From: Cellulomonas cellasea
GTDB taxonomy: Bacteria; Actinomycetota; Actinomycetes; Actinomycetales; Cellulomonadaceae
Reading direction: 5' to 3'
DNA: 64,000 bases
Assembly (NCBI RefSeq): GCF_030372105.1
Contig: NZ_JAUDBQ010000006.1
Span: 124,001 to 188,000, forward strand
The notes under the pieces are model-generated. The model was not told the DNA's origin. It saw nothing but the letters and a program-made list of their open reading frames with translations, and did not search any database. Shown here one piece after another: positions 15,392 through 26,943 of the stretch. The position numbers and the translations under genes were made by a program. The stretch's first letter is position 1, and the number at the start of each line of letters is the position of its first letter.

Positions 15392-17341
15392 TCAGCCGAC
15401 GCCCACCTCGTCGATCACATGCTCCCCGGTGTTGAACCAGATGTTGACGGCCCGCGTCTCGCCGAGCAGCGCGGCGCAGGCGTCGTCGAGGGTCGTGAGG
15501 TCGAAGGTGATCGCGTCGGCGCCCGTCGCCGGGGATGTGGTCCACGACAGCGGGGCCGCCTGGCACCAGGCCCACTCGGGCCCGAGCTGCAGCGCCAGGA
15601 TGGGGCTCGTCCCGGTCGTGGCGACCAGGTCGAACCGCAGCGTGCTGCGGGTGCTGAGGTCGACGGGCTCGGAGAGCTGGGCTCCGAACCAGGAGTTGGC
15701 GCTGGTGATGGCCAGCCGTCCGGCGCCGTCCGCGGTGGCGGCGCTGTTCCCCGTCCATCCCTGGGCGCCGTCCGCGAAGTCGAACAGCGTCTGGGCGGCC
15801 GTCGCCGACGGCTTCACCGTCACCGTGACCTGGGCGGTGTTCGAGGAACGCCCGATCTGGTCCTTGACCTGGTACGACGCCACGGCCTTGCCCGCGAACC
15901 CCTCCGCCGGGGCGAAGGTCAGCTCGCCTGCGCGGGAGACTGCGAAGGATCCTTGCGGGGTCGTGAGCTCACGCTGCGTGCCCTTCGTCGCGAGGTCGAG
16001 GTCGAGCGTGCTGGGCGCGATCTTGACCTGGTAGGCGATGTCGTTCGCCGCCAGGTTGAGGGTGGCCGGTGTGCCGAAGTCGGTCTGCGCCACGTCGTCG
16101 TCGGCCACTGGCGGGAAGGTGAATCGCAGCGGGTTCGCCATCGTCGTCGCGAAGTTCTTCAGCGTGCGGGACACCGGCGAGGACGCGTACACCGTGAAGC
16201 CGTCGTAGTCGGGGTAGAGCGTGCCGTCCTCGCGCACGTCCGACAGGATCCAGAACAGTGCCCCGGCGCCGCCGCTGCGGTGCACGGCGTCCGTCCACTC
16301 CCGGTAGACGGCGTTGCGGGTGGCCTTGTCCTTGGAGCCGAACTCCCCGAGGATCGCGGGCTTGCCGACGGCGCGAGCGGCCGCGGAGTGGTCCTTGATC
16401 CACTGCGTGCCCCAGGCCGTGTCCTTGCCCCAGCCGTCGGGGTAGAGGTGGTAGCTGAGGTAGTCGATCGTGGGCAGCGCCGCCCAGGCCTGCGAGTCGA
16501 CGCCCTCGTTGCCGTTGTCGGTCCAGTCGGTCCCGTCGGGCAGGTTGAGGAAGCCCTCGTCGCCCGTGCCGACCAGGTGGTTGCGGTCGATGGACTTGAT
16601 GTGCGCGGACATCTCGGCGACCCACGGGGTGAGGGTGTCGACGGTGCAGCCCGGGTCCTTCGGGAACCTGCCCGAGCCCACGCAGCGCGGCTCGTTGGCG
16701 AGCTCCCACGCCATGATCGTCGGGTCGTCCTTGTACTTGACGCCCGTGAGCGTGTTGGTGCGCTCGAGGACGTGGCTGATCCAGTCCTTGAACCACTGCC
16801 GGATGGTCGCGTCGGTGTAGAAGTCGGAGTGGTGCGTGCCGCCGGCCCACGCGACGTACTGGTCCATGCCCCCGAAGTCCGACCAGTTGTTCGTCAGCGG
16901 CAGGATGAGCCGCACGCCCTCCGCCTTGGCCTTCGCCACGACGTAGTCGAGTTTCTCCAGGCCGTCCGGCCCGTCGTTGTACGCCGGGCGCTGGCCGTCC
17001 CAGTACTGGAAGTAGACGCCCTTGTCGCCCGTGTCGTCGGCGCTGGGGACGTCGAGGAAGGCCCAGGCGCGCACGACGGTGGAGCCTGACGCGGCGGCGT
17101 TCTCCAACACCGCGTCAGTCATGGCGGGCGCCGAGTACTCCAGGTAGTAGTTGTTGGTCCCGGCGAAGCGGTACGGCTTGCCGGCGAGGGTGAGCAGCGG
17201 GCCGGTGCGCTGGACGAACTGCTCCGCCACGGGCACAGGGGTGGGCCGGTGTGCTGTCGCGGGCGCCGCGGCGGCGACGGCGAGGGGGAGTGAGAGCGCG
17301 ATCGCGGCTGCGGTCGCGACCAGTGGGTGTGGTCGGGACAT
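15392..17341 (-). CDS. Secreted GH5 endo-beta-1,4-mannanase with C-terminal binding modules
   Basis: Exported glycoside hydrolase, 649 residues, best fitting GH5 subfamily 7 mannan endohydrolases. A signal peptide (about 1-31, ending APATA-H) precedes the catalytic barrel (about 40-395). Likely acid/base is Glu217 in WELANEPRC and nucleophile Glu333 in ILGEFGSK. RFAGTNNYYLEY near the start is typical of GH5_7. A cadherin/Ig-like module (about 408-505) follows, then a beta-sandwich (about 512-649) of carbohydrate-binding type with many Trp/Phe. GGAGACG precedes the ATG. No other mannan-use gene is adjacent. Confidence 0.9.
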   Translation of the reverse strand: MSRPHPLVATAAAIALSLPLAVAAAAPATAHRPTPVPVAEQFVQRTGPLLTLAGKPYRFAGTNNYYLEYSAPAMTDAVLENAAASGSTVVRAWAFLDVPSADDTGDKGVYFQYWDGQRPAYNDGPDGLEKLDYVVAKAKAEGVRLILPLTNNWSDFGGMDQYVAWAGGTHHSDFYTDATIRQWFKDWISHVLERTNTLTGVKYKDDPTIMAWELANEPRCVGSGRFPKDPGCTVDTLTPWVAEMSAHIKSIDRNHLVGTGDEGFLNLPDGTDWTDNGNEGVDSQAWAALPTIDYLSYHLYPDGWGKDTAWGTQWIKDHSAAARAVGKPAILGEFGSKDKATRNAVYREWTDAVHRSGGAGALFWILSDVREDGTLYPDYDGFTVYASSPVSRTLKNFATTMANPLRFTFPPVADDDVAQTDFGTPATLNLAANDIAYQVKIAPSTLDLDLATKGTQRELTTPQGSFAVSRAGELTFAPAEGFAGKAVASYQVKDQIGRSSNTAQVTVTVKPSATAAQTLFDFADGAQGWTGNSAATADGAGRLAITSANSWFGAQLSEPVDLSTRSTLRFDLVATTGTSPILALQLGPEWAWCQAAPLSWTTSPATGADAITFDLTTLDDACAALLGETRAVNIWFNTGEHVIDEVGVG

Positions 17342-17482
17342 CGTCGTCTCCTGGGATCACCGGGCGGCCTCGTTGTCGCCCGCGCTCAGCGAACCAGGAC
17401 ATTTCGGCAGAGTCAACCACTAACTTCGCGCATCGAACAAAGTGTCGTGGCGTGGAGCCGGGTCGTGAACCCGCCCATGACC

Positions 17483-17488
17483 TAGCAT
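17483..17488 (+). promoter_or_regulatory. -10 box for leaderless OmpR-type operon
   Basis: TAGCAT lies 6 nt before the ATG start of the response regulator gene; no Shine-Dalgarno sequence. Confidence 0.55.
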
Positions 17489-17494
17489 GGGCCG

Positions 17495-18187
<693 letters not shown>

Positions 18188-18189
18188 AC

Positions 18190-19512
18190 GTGCGCCGTCG
18201 CGTCCTCCAGTCGACGATCGCGGCGGTCACCGTCGCGGTGGTCCTCCTTGGCTTCCCGCTCGCGTTCATCGTCTCCCAGCTCGTCCGGGACAACGAGGTC
18301 AGCGCCCTCGAGGCGCGCGCCGCCGGCCTCGCGCGCTCCGTGGACTTCCGCATCGAAGAGGGCATCCCGCTCACCGCGCGCATGCTCGAAGTGGCCGTCG
18401 GAGGAGAGGGCACGCTCGAGGCCAGCGTCTTCGTCGTCGCGCCCGACGGCGCCCAGTACCAAGCCGGCCCCGCCATCGAGGGCCGCTACGTCTCCGTGCA
18501 GGCCGAGTCGGCCAACGGCGCCACGATCGCGCTCTACGTCTCCTGGTGGGACGTGTTCTGGATCAGCGCGCGCGTCATCGCCCTCGTCGTCGTCGCGGCC
18601 GTCGTGGCCTTCGGCGCCGGCATCGCCATGGCCATCTGGCAGGCCAACCGCCTCGCCGCGCCCCTCGTGTACCTCGCGGCGTCCGCCGAGCAACTCGGCT
18701 CCGGGCAGGTCCGGCCACAACTGCGCCCCTCCGGCGTCGAGGAGATCGACCTCGTCGCCGCCGAACTCGCACGCAGCGCCGACCGCATGGCCGGGCGGCT
18801 CGCCGCCGAGCGGCAGTTCGGCGCCGACGCCTCCCACCAGCTCCGCACCCCGCTGACCGCGCTGTCGATGCGCCTCGAGGAGATCGCCCTCGCCGCCCAT
18901 GAGCCCGAGGTGCGCGAGGAGGCCCGGATCTCCCTCGAGCAGGTCGAACGCCTCGTCACAGTCGTCGACGACCTCCTCGCCCGCTCGCGCCGCGCGCAGG
19001 GCGGCACCACCGAGGCTGTGGTCCTCGCCGACGTCCTCCGCCAGCAGCGCGAGGAATGGGAGCCCGCCTACACGGCAGCGAACCGCCGCCTCGTCTTCGA
19101 GATCGACCCCGCCGTGCAGGTGCTCGCCACCCCCGGGGCCCTCGCCCAAGTGATCGCCACCCTGCTGGAGAACTCCCTCAAGCACGGCGGCGGAACCACC
19201 ACCGTGCGCTCCCGGCCGAGCGGGCCGTCGGGCGCCGTGGTCGTCGAGGTCGCTGACGAGGGAGAGGGCGTGCCCGACGACCTCGCCCCCCGGATCTTCG
19301 AGCGGGAAGTCACCTCAGGGGCCGGCACCGGCCTCGGCCTCGCACTGGCCCGTGACCTCGCGTCAGCCGACGGCGGCCGGCTCGAGCTCGCCCAGCGCCG
19401 GCCCGCGGTCTTCGCGCTGTTCCTCGCCGGGGTGCCCGCGTCGCTGGCCCCCGACGTGGTGCTGCCGCGGGGGTCGATGATCTCGCCGAGGACGGACCGG
19501 CGGTGGCGGTGA
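18190..19512 (+). CDS. Two-component sensor histidine kinase with HAMP-like region
   Basis: Membrane kinase of 440 residues paired with the preceding OmpR-type regulator. The first membrane segment is about 10-30. An extracytoplasmic sensor of about 85 residues (30-115) follows, then a second membrane segment (about 122-150) and a HAMP-like stretch (NRLAAPLVYLAASAEQLGSG). HisKA: FGADASHQLRTPLTALSMRL with His216. HATPase: LLENSLKHGGG, DEGEGVPDD and GAGTGLGLALARDL. The GTG is chosen because it opens right before the first membrane segment, 2 bp after the regulator stop. Signal unknown. Confidence 0.95.
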   Translation: MRRRVLQSTIAAVTVAVVLLGFPLAFIVSQLVRDNEVSALEARAAGLARSVDFRIEEGIPLTARMLEVAVGGEGTLEASVFVVAPDGAQYQAGPAIEGRYVSVQAESANGATIALYVSWWDVFWISARVIALVVVAAVVAFGAGIAMAIWQANRLAAPLVYLAASAEQLGSGQVRPQLRPSGVEEIDLVAAELARSADRMAGRLAAERQFGADASHQLRTPLTALSMRLEEIALAAHEPEVREEARISLEQVERLVTVVDDLLARSRRAQGGTTEAVVLADVLRQQREEWEPAYTAANRRLVFEIDPAVQVLATPGALAQVIATLLENSLKHGGGTTTVRSRPSGPSGAVVVEVADEGEGVPDDLAPRIFEREVTSGAGTGLGLALARDLASADGGRLELAQRRPAVFALFLAGVPASLAPDVVLPRGSMISPRTDRRWR

Positions 19513-19531
19513 CCGCACGGTCGAGTGCGGC

Positions 19532-20077
19532 TCAGGCCTGAGGGCGGACCTCACCGTCGCCGAGCCCCACAGCAGGCCGTGCTGGCCGGACAGTGCCGTC
19601 CGGAGTCCGCAGGTCGGTGGATGGGGCTCGCGTTGTGAAGACCAGCTTCTTGTAGCCGATGTAGCGCACGATCGTGCCGAGCACGATGCCGAGCACCGTG
19701 GAGATGTTGTCCTCCAGCGGGGTGCGCAGGTCCAGGACGTAGTGCGTGAATGCGAGCGTCCCGATGCCGATGAACACCCCGAGCACGTTGATCGCCGCGT
19801 ACAACGTCAACTCGCGCCCGCGGTGTGCTGTGCGGTGTGAGGAGAAGGTCCAGTGGCGGTTCCCGAGCCAGGAGACGAGAGTCGCGACTGCCACAGCGAT
19901 GATCTTGGCGGTCAGGGGCTTATCCTCGAGCAGCCGCCCGGGCCCGAAGCGCAGCACGTTGAACAGGCCGAGGTCGACGACGAAGGCGACGGCTCCCACG
20001 GAGAGGAACCGGGTGAGCTCGAGCAGTCGAGAGCGCATGGCGCGCAGTGGATGCGCGTCGGCGGCGGAGGCAGGCAC
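19532..20077 (-). CDS. GtrA family membrane protein
   Basis: A 181-residue protein with four membrane segments, typical of GtrA proteins that take part in moving or handling undecaprenyl-phosphate-linked sugars. Core: LTRFLSVGAVAFVVDLGLFNVLR at about 21-43; VATLVSWLGNRHWTFSS in the middle; and TIVRYIGYKKLVFTT near the end. The Arg/Lys positions are the usual GtrA pattern. The GTG start at 20077 fits a leaderless promoter. It is divergent from purK, an arrangement common in Actinobacteria. A second GtrA-like protein is encoded at 37312. Confidence 0.9.
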   Translation of the reverse strand: MPASAADAHPLRAMRSRLLELTRFLSVGAVAFVVDLGLFNVLRFGPGRLLEDKPLTAKIIAVAVATLVSWLGNRHWTFSSHRTAHRGRELTLYAAINVLGVFIGIGTLAFTHYVLDLRTPLEDNISTVLGIVLGTIVRYIGYKKLVFTTRAPSTDLRTPDGTVRPARPAVGLGDGEVRPQA

Positions 20078-20083
20078 TGATCG

Positions 20084-20089
20084 ACCCTA
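20084..20089 (-). promoter_or_regulatory. -10 box for leaderless gtrA-like gene
   Basis: TAGGGT on the minus strand, 6 nt before the GTG start; no Shine-Dalgarno sequence. Confidence 0.55.
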
Positions 20090-20192
20090 TGCCCCGTGCC
20101 GGTGTGGCGCCTGTGAGCCCGATGTCTGAATCGCTTCCGTCGGGGTCGATGCATGGGACGTGGACGTTTCAAGGGGCTGGCGCGGCCTCGAC

Positions 20193-20198
20193 TAGGCT
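20193..20198 (+). promoter_or_regulatory. -10 box for purK
   Basis: TAGGCT lies 8 nt before the GTG chosen as the purK start; probably a leaderless or nearly leaderless transcript covering purK and purE. Confidence 0.5.
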
Positions 20199-20206
20199 CA
20201 GGCGTC

Positions 20207-21388
20207 GTGGCAGCAGCAGTGGTGGCAGTGGTCGGGGGCGGGCAGCTCGCCCGCATGATGGCGCCGGCGGCGACCGCGCTCGGGGTGCGCCTGCGGGTCC
20301 TCGTCGAGGACGCCGAGTCATCGGCCGCCCAGGTGGTGGTGGACGCGCCGGTGGGAGCCGCGAACGACCCGGCAGCCGTGGACGCGCTCGTCGAGGGCGC
20401 GCAGGTGCTGACCTTCGAGCATGAGCACGTGCCGAACGCCCTGGTCGAGAAGTTGATCGCCCGGGGGGTCGCCGTGCACCCGGGACCCGACGCGCTGGTG
20501 CACGCCCAGGACAAGCGGGTCATGCGCGAGCGACTCGGCGCGCTCGGAGTGCCGTGCCCGCGCTGGGCGCCCATTGCCACGGCCGCTGACCTGGACTCAT
20601 TCCTCGGCCAGAACGGCGGGTCCGCCGTGGTCAAGACGGTGCGCGGCGGCTACGACGGCAAGGGCGTGCGCGTGGTGCGGTCGAGCAGTGAGGCCGCCGA
20701 CTGGATCGCCGCGGCGCAGACCGGGGCGGGCGTGCCCGTCATCGCTGAGGAGATGGTCCCGTTCAGCCGTGAGCTGGCGGTGCTGGTGGCCCGCACCCCT
20801 TCCGGCGAGGTGCGCACCTGGCCGGTCGTCGAGTCGGTGCAGGAGGACGGCGTCTGCGCGGAGGTCATCGCCCCCGCGCCAGGACTCCACCCCGAGACCG
20901 CCCGTGCCGCCCAGGATCTGGCCGTCCGCGTCGCCGAGGGCCTGGGGGTCACGGGCGTGCTGGCGGTCGAGTTGTTCGAGGTCCCCGGCGCCACGCCCGA
21001 CGAGCCCTCCCGCGTGCTGGTCAACGAGCTGGCGATGCGTCCGCACAACTCTGGCCACTGGACCATCGACGGCGCCGTGACCAGCCAGTTCGAGCAGCAC
21101 CTGCGGGCGGTCCTCGACCTGCCCCTCGGTGACACGTCGCCCCGCGCCCCGTGGACCGTGATGGTCAACGTGCTCGGCTCGACGCTCGACGAGCTGACCG
21201 ACGGCCTCGCGCCCGTGGCCCGGCTCGACCCAGCCGTGAAGGTCCACCTGTACGGCAAGGCAGTGCGGCCGGGGCGCAAGCTCGGCCACGTGAACGTCTC
21301 CGGCGACGACCTCGCCGACCTGCGGGCCCGGGCCCGCGCCGCCGCCGCGCTGCTGCGCGGCGACTCCCAGGACCAGAAGGAGATCTGA
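20207..21388 (+). CDS. purK: N5-carboxyaminoimidazole ribonucleotide synthase
   Basis: ATP-grasp enzyme of purine synthesis that converts AIR, bicarbonate and ATP to N5-CAIR. The 393-residue protein starts with a strand and GGGQLARMM, the standard PurK N terminus. It continues with [74 protein letters not shown] and GHVNV near the end. The GTG start is set by the start of the Rossmann-like strand and the -10 box upstream. One base separates its stop from the purE start, so the two are co-translated. Confidence 0.96.
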   Translation: MAAAVVAVVGGGQLARMMAPAATALGVRLRVLVEDAESSAAQVVVDAPVGAANDPAAVDALVEGAQVLTFEHEHVPNALVEKLIARGVAVHPGPDALVHAQDKRVMRERLGALGVPCPRWAPIATAADLDSFLGQNGGSAVVKTVRGGYDGKGVRVVRSSSEAADWIAAAQTGAGVPVIAEEMVPFSRELAVLVARTPSGEVRTWPVVESVQEDGVCAEVIAPAPGLHPETARAAQDLAVRVAEGLGVTGVLAVELFEVPGATPDEPSRVLVNELAMRPHNSGHWTIDGAVTSQFEQHLRAVLDLPLGDTSPRAPWTVMVNVLGSTLDELTDGLAPVARLDPAVKVHLYGKAVRPGRKLGHVNVSGDDLADLRARARAAAALLRGDSQDQKEI

Positions 21389-21389
21389 G

Positions 21390-21935
21390 ATGAGCACGCA
21401 GCCGTTGGTGGGCATCGTCATGGGCTCGGACTCCGACTGGCCGGTGATGCAGGCAGCAGCCGACGCCCTCGCCGAGTTCGACGTCCCCGTTGAGGTGGAC
21501 GTGGTCTCCGCGCACCGGCAGCCCGCGAAGATGATCGACTACGGGCGCTCCGCCGCGGCGCGCGGCCTGCGCGTCATCATCGCCGGCGCCGGGGGAGCGG
21601 CCCATCTGCCGGGGATGCTCGCGTCCGTGACGACGCTGCCGGTGATCGGCGTGCCTGTCCCGCTCGCCTACCTCGACGGCGTCGACTCGCTGCTGTCGAT
21701 CGTGCAGATGCCGGCCGGGGTGCCGGTGGCCACGGTGTCCGTCGGCGGGGCGCGCAACGCCGGGTTGTTGGCGGTGCGCATCCTCGCGTCGGGCACGGAC
21801 GAGGAGGCGGCCCGGCTCGCGGCGGCCATGGCCGCCTTCCAGGACGGGCTGCGCGAGCAGGCCGACGCGAAGGGCGAGCGGCTGCGGGCCACCGCCGGCA
21901 CAGGGCAGCGCAAGCCCATCGGCTTCGGCGCCTGA
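21390..21935 (+). CDS. purE: N5-carboxyaminoimidazole ribonucleotide mutase
   Basis: Class I PurE, 181 residues, moves the carboxyl group of N5-CAIR to C4 to give CAIR. Motifs: [13 protein letters not shown] (Ser in GSDSD), SAHRQP with the catalytic His, and [12 protein letters not shown]. Its pairing with PurK fits the two-step bacterial route. AAGGAG lies in the purK end, 9 nt before the ATG. The C-terminal 20 residues are a charged tail beyond the common core. Confidence 0.97.
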   Translation: MSTQPLVGIVMGSDSDWPVMQAAADALAEFDVPVEVDVVSAHRQPAKMIDYGRSAAARGLRVIIAGAGGAAHLPGMLASVTTLPVIGVPVPLAYLDGVDSLLSIVQMPAGVPVATVSVGGARNAGLLAVRILASGTDEEAARLAAAMAAFQDGLREQADAKGERLRATAGTGQRKPIGFGA

Positions 21936-21977
21936 CTGCACGGAGAGCACGCCTGGCCCGGGGCGCCCGCGGGAAGC

Positions 21978-23399
21978 TCAGCCTGTCGGCGCGCCGCCCG
22001 TCGGCCCCGCGGGCCATGTGCCCGAGGCGATCGCCGCGAAGAACCCCGGCGTCTGATCCGGGTCCAGGCGGACCGTCGAGCCGACGTTCCCCGGCCGGTA
22101 GTCCATGCTGATGATCGGCGGGGTGCCCGTGATCCCGCCTTCGCCCTTGGCGTTGCGGAAGGCGAGCGCGAGGTCGCCCAGGTCGAGGATGCCCGTGCCC
22201 TCGCTCACCGTCAGGGCGCCCGTGCCCGCGGTCAACAGATCGACCTGCCGACCTGGCTGGAAGACCAGCCCGGGGTTCTCGACCTTGCTGGACAGCGCGC
22301 CGATCAGCTGCTGCTGACGCTCGGCGCGGCCGATGTCGCCCGTCGGGTCCGCCTTGCGCATCCGCGCGAAGGCCAGCGCCTCCACCCCGCCGACCTCGCG
22401 GCAGCCGGGGGTCCACACCATGCCGCTGTCCGCGTCGTCCACTGTCAGGTCCGAGCACAGCTCCACGCCGCCCACGGCGTCCACCACCTGCTCGATGCCG
22501 CCGAAGCCGACCTCGACGTAGTGGTCGACGGTCAGCCCCGTGAGCTGCTCGACGGTCTGAACCAGCAGCGGGGCGCCGCCCCAGGAGAACGCGGCGTTCA
22601 ACTTCGACGGCTCATGGCCGGGGATCTCGACATAACTGTCCCGCGGGAGGCTGATCAGCGCCGTCGGCCCACTGTCGGGGACGTGTAGCAGCATGATCGT
22701 GTCGGTGCGCGCGCCCTGCGTCTCGGTGTCCTCGATGGCGCCGTCCGCACGCGAGTCCGAGCCGGCGAGCAGGTACGTGGTGCCCGGGGTGTCAGCGGCG
22801 CCGGACAGCGCGTCGACGTGGTCGATCTTGCCGTTGGCCCAGATCAGCAGGCCGATGGGCCAGGCGAGCATGAGCACCAGCAGCACTGCGACACCGAGCA
22901 GGATCTTCTGGCGGCGCGGCGCGCGGACTCGGGTGGGCGCGGTGGGAACGGGAGGACGGGCGCTGCCCCCCGGGGCGCGTCCACTCCGGGCGCCGACAAC
23001 TGGTGGCCTGCCGCGCGCGGGCGCGGGCCGCTGCGCCGCCGGATCTGCAGGGCGTCCGGCGACCCGAACCGGTGGCACGGACGCCGGGGCCGCGGTGGAG
23101 CTCCCACGTGCTGTGGCCGGCGCGATGGCCGGAGGGCGCCCCGCCCCTGAGGCGGAAGTAGCGCGCGGTGGCGGTGGAGGCGTGGGCCGCCCGACACGAG
23201 CGGCGGGGGGTGGCGTTGCCGCGGGGCGAGGGGCCGCCGGACGTGCTGTGCCGGCGCCCGGCTCGCGATCGGACCCGGGGGAGAAGCTGGGTGGGACAGT
23301 CGGGCCTTGCGACGCGGGCCGCCCACCGCGGGCGGGCTTGGCCGTCCCACCTGGGCGCGCGCGTGAGCCGCGCGGTGGGGTGTTGCTGTCGCCGGCCAT
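21978..23399 (-). CDS. LytR-CpsA-Psr family ligase with long Pro-rich cytoplasmic N terminus
   Basis: LCP protein, expected to transfer undecaprenyl-linked wall polymers to peptidoglycan at the outer membrane face. The 473-residue protein has a roughly 165-residue Pro/Arg/Ala-rich tail, a membrane segment (KILLGVAVLLVLMLAWPIGLLIW, about 170-192) and the LCP domain. Family residues are visible: TYLLAGSDSRADG, TDTIMLLHV, ISLPRDSYVEIPG, KLNAAFSWGG, FGGIEQVVDAVGGVEL and LAFARMRKADPTGDIGRAERQQ. It follows the other LCP gene by 8 bp. Start support is weak (no strong Shine-Dalgarno), but coding continues from the ATG. Confidence 0.93.
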   Translation of the reverse strand: MAGDSNTPPRGSRARPGGTAKPARGGRPASQGPTVPPSFSPGSDREPGAGTARPAAPRPAATPPPAARVGRPTPPPPPRATSASGAGRPPAIAPATARGSSTAAPASVPPVRVAGRPADPAAQRPAPARGRPPVVGARSGRAPGGSARPPVPTAPTRVRAPRRQKILLGVAVLLVLMLAWPIGLLIWANGKIDHVDALSGAADTPGTTYLLAGSDSRADGAIEDTETQGARTDTIMLLHVPDSGPTALISLPRDSYVEIPGHEPSKLNAAFSWGGAPLLVQTVEQLTGLTVDHYVEVGFGGIEQVVDAVGGVELCSDLTVDDADSGMVWTPGCREVGGVEALAFARMRKADPTGDIGRAERQQQLIGALSSKVENPGLVFQPGRQVDLLTAGTGALTVSEGTGILDLGDLALAFRNAKGEGGITGTPPIISMDYRPGNVGSTVRLDPDQTPGFFAAIASGTWPAGPTGGAPTG

Positions 23400-23407
23400 A
23401 TCCGCGA

Positions 23408-24733
23408 TCAGCCGCAGGTGGACGTGACGTCGTTCGCGGAGAAGGCTTCCTTGCCCGCCTTCTTCGTCTCGGCGGGTTCCGGGGCGGGCGGCGCCGCGGT
23501 CTCAGTCGCGGCCTGGGTGGGCTGCGAGGGCGGCGTCGCGTCATCTCCGGCCGCTGTGTCGGGCGCCGTGCCTGTCCCCGTGTCGGCTCCGGCCCCCGCG
23601 TCCGTGGCGGGGTCGGCAGGCGTCTCGGCGGCGGCCTCTTCGACGCCCAGCATGGGCCGGTCGTTGGCGATGTTGTCCCAGATCACATCAGCTTCAGAGG
23701 TCCACACCACCCGGTTGGGGTCGCTCGGGGCAGCAGCCCACGGGATGGTCATGAAGGTGATGTTGCTGGTGGAGATGTTGCGCAGGCTGAAGGCGAGGCC
23801 GGCGAGGCTGGTGGGCCGGGCGACGTTGGGGCTCGCCGTGACCGACTCGGTCGCCGCGTCGAGGAAACGGACCAGGCTCGTGACGTCGGTCATCAGGTTC
23901 TTCTCGAAGATCGTCTTGGCCATCGCCGAGAGGAACTCCTGCTGCCGCCCGAGCCGTCCGGTGTCCGAGCCGTCACCGAGCCCCACGCCCTTGCGCGCGC
24001 GGGCGAAAGCGAGCGCGGTGCTGCCGTCGAGGGTCTGCTGCCCGGCTGAGAGGTCCAGGCCGGCGTCGGAGGAGCGCATGTCGGTGGGGATGCACATGTC
24101 GATCCCGCCGAGCGCGTCGACCATCTTGATGAAGCCCACGAAGTCGATCACGGCGAAGTCGGTCAGGGGGACGCCCGTGGTGGCCATGACCGTCTTCATC
24201 GCGCAGGCGGCGGCGGAGGCCATGTCGCCACCGCGGTCCGCGCCGATCGCGAAGGCCTCGTTGAACATCGCGTTTCGGCGGGCGGAACTCGTCGACCCGT
24301 CGGTCATGGTGCAGGACGGGATGTCCACCAAGGAGTCGCGGGGGATCGACACGAGCTCGACCCGCGTCCGATCCGCCGAGATGTGCATGACAATCGTGGT
24401 GTCGGAACGCATCCCCGCGGCGTCTCCGCCGATGACCGCGTTCTCCCCGTCGCGCTGGTCCGAGCCCAGCAGCAGGACGTTCATCGCCTGCCCGGCGTTC
24501 GGGTCGCTCGGATCGACGCTCGTCGGGGTGGGCATCTCGCCGAGCAACCCGGTGAGGTCGACCTCGTCGATGTTCCCCTGCATCTTGCCGAGGGCCGTGG
24601 CCATGCCGGTCGCGCCGAAGGCGAGCGTGGCCGTCATGACGAGGCCGACGCCGCGCAGCACGTGATGCGAGCGCGGGCGCCGCGAGTGGCGGGCTGCGCG
24701 CGGGCGCGAGGAGGCTGCGTGGCGAATGGTCAC
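23408..24733 (-). CDS. LytR-CpsA-Psr family ligase
   Basis: First of two tandem LCP proteins, 441 residues. A short basic N terminus leads into a membrane segment (about 27-50). The LCP domain (about 80-330) shows NVLLLGSDQRDG, MRSDTTIVMHI, VSIPRDSLVDIP, RRNAMFNEAFAIG, FVGFIKMVDALGGIDMCI, LAFARARKGVGLGDGSDTGRLGRQQ. A Thr/Pro/Ala-rich segment of about 70 residues precedes a C-terminal NDVTSTCG. The GTG start has no strong Shine-Dalgarno. A 19-bp hairpin separates it from rmlB on the same strand. Confidence 0.93.
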   Translation of the reverse strand: MTIRHAASSRPRAARHSRRPRSHHVLRGVGLVMTATLAFGATGMATALGKMQGNIDEVDLTGLLGEMPTPTSVDPSDPNAGQAMNVLLLGSDQRDGENAVIGGDAAGMRSDTTIVMHISADRTRVELVSIPRDSLVDIPSCTMTDGSTSSARRNAMFNEAFAIGADRGGDMASAAACAMKTVMATTGVPLTDFAVIDFVGFIKMVDALGGIDMCIPTDMRSSDAGLDLSAGQQTLDGSTALAFARARKGVGLGDGSDTGRLGRQQEFLSAMAKTIFEKNLMTDVTSLVRFLDAATESVTASPNVARPTSLAGLAFSLRNISTSNITFMTIPWAAAPSDPNRVVWTSEADVIWDNIANDRPMLGVEEAAAETPADPATDAGAGADTGTGTAPDTAAGDDATPPSQPTQAATETAAPPAPEPAETKKAGKEAFSANDVTSTCG

Positions 24734-24745
24734 CGGAGGAGCATA

Positions 24746-24787
24746 TGAGGCGCGCGGCGCTCCCGTGGGGGAGCGCCGCGCGCCTCA
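24746..24787 (-). terminator. 19-bp perfect hairpin after rmlB
   Basis: TGAGGCGCGCGGCGCTCCC and its exact complement flank the 4-nt loop GTGG. It starts 20 bp past the rmlB stop and lies just upstream of the LCP gene start, so it probably terminates the glycosyltransferase-rmlB unit. No T-run. Confidence 0.8.
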
Positions 24788-24806
24788 GGTAAGAGATCTG
24801 TGGAGA

Positions 24807-26939
<2,133 letters not shown>

Positions 26940-26943
<4 letters not shown>

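Noticed and set aside
15377-17089. Plus-strand open frame of 570 codons opposite the mannanase gene
   Set aside because: Low-complexity Arg/Val/Gly translation; the opposite strand carries an intact GH5 enzyme with signal peptide and catalytic residues.
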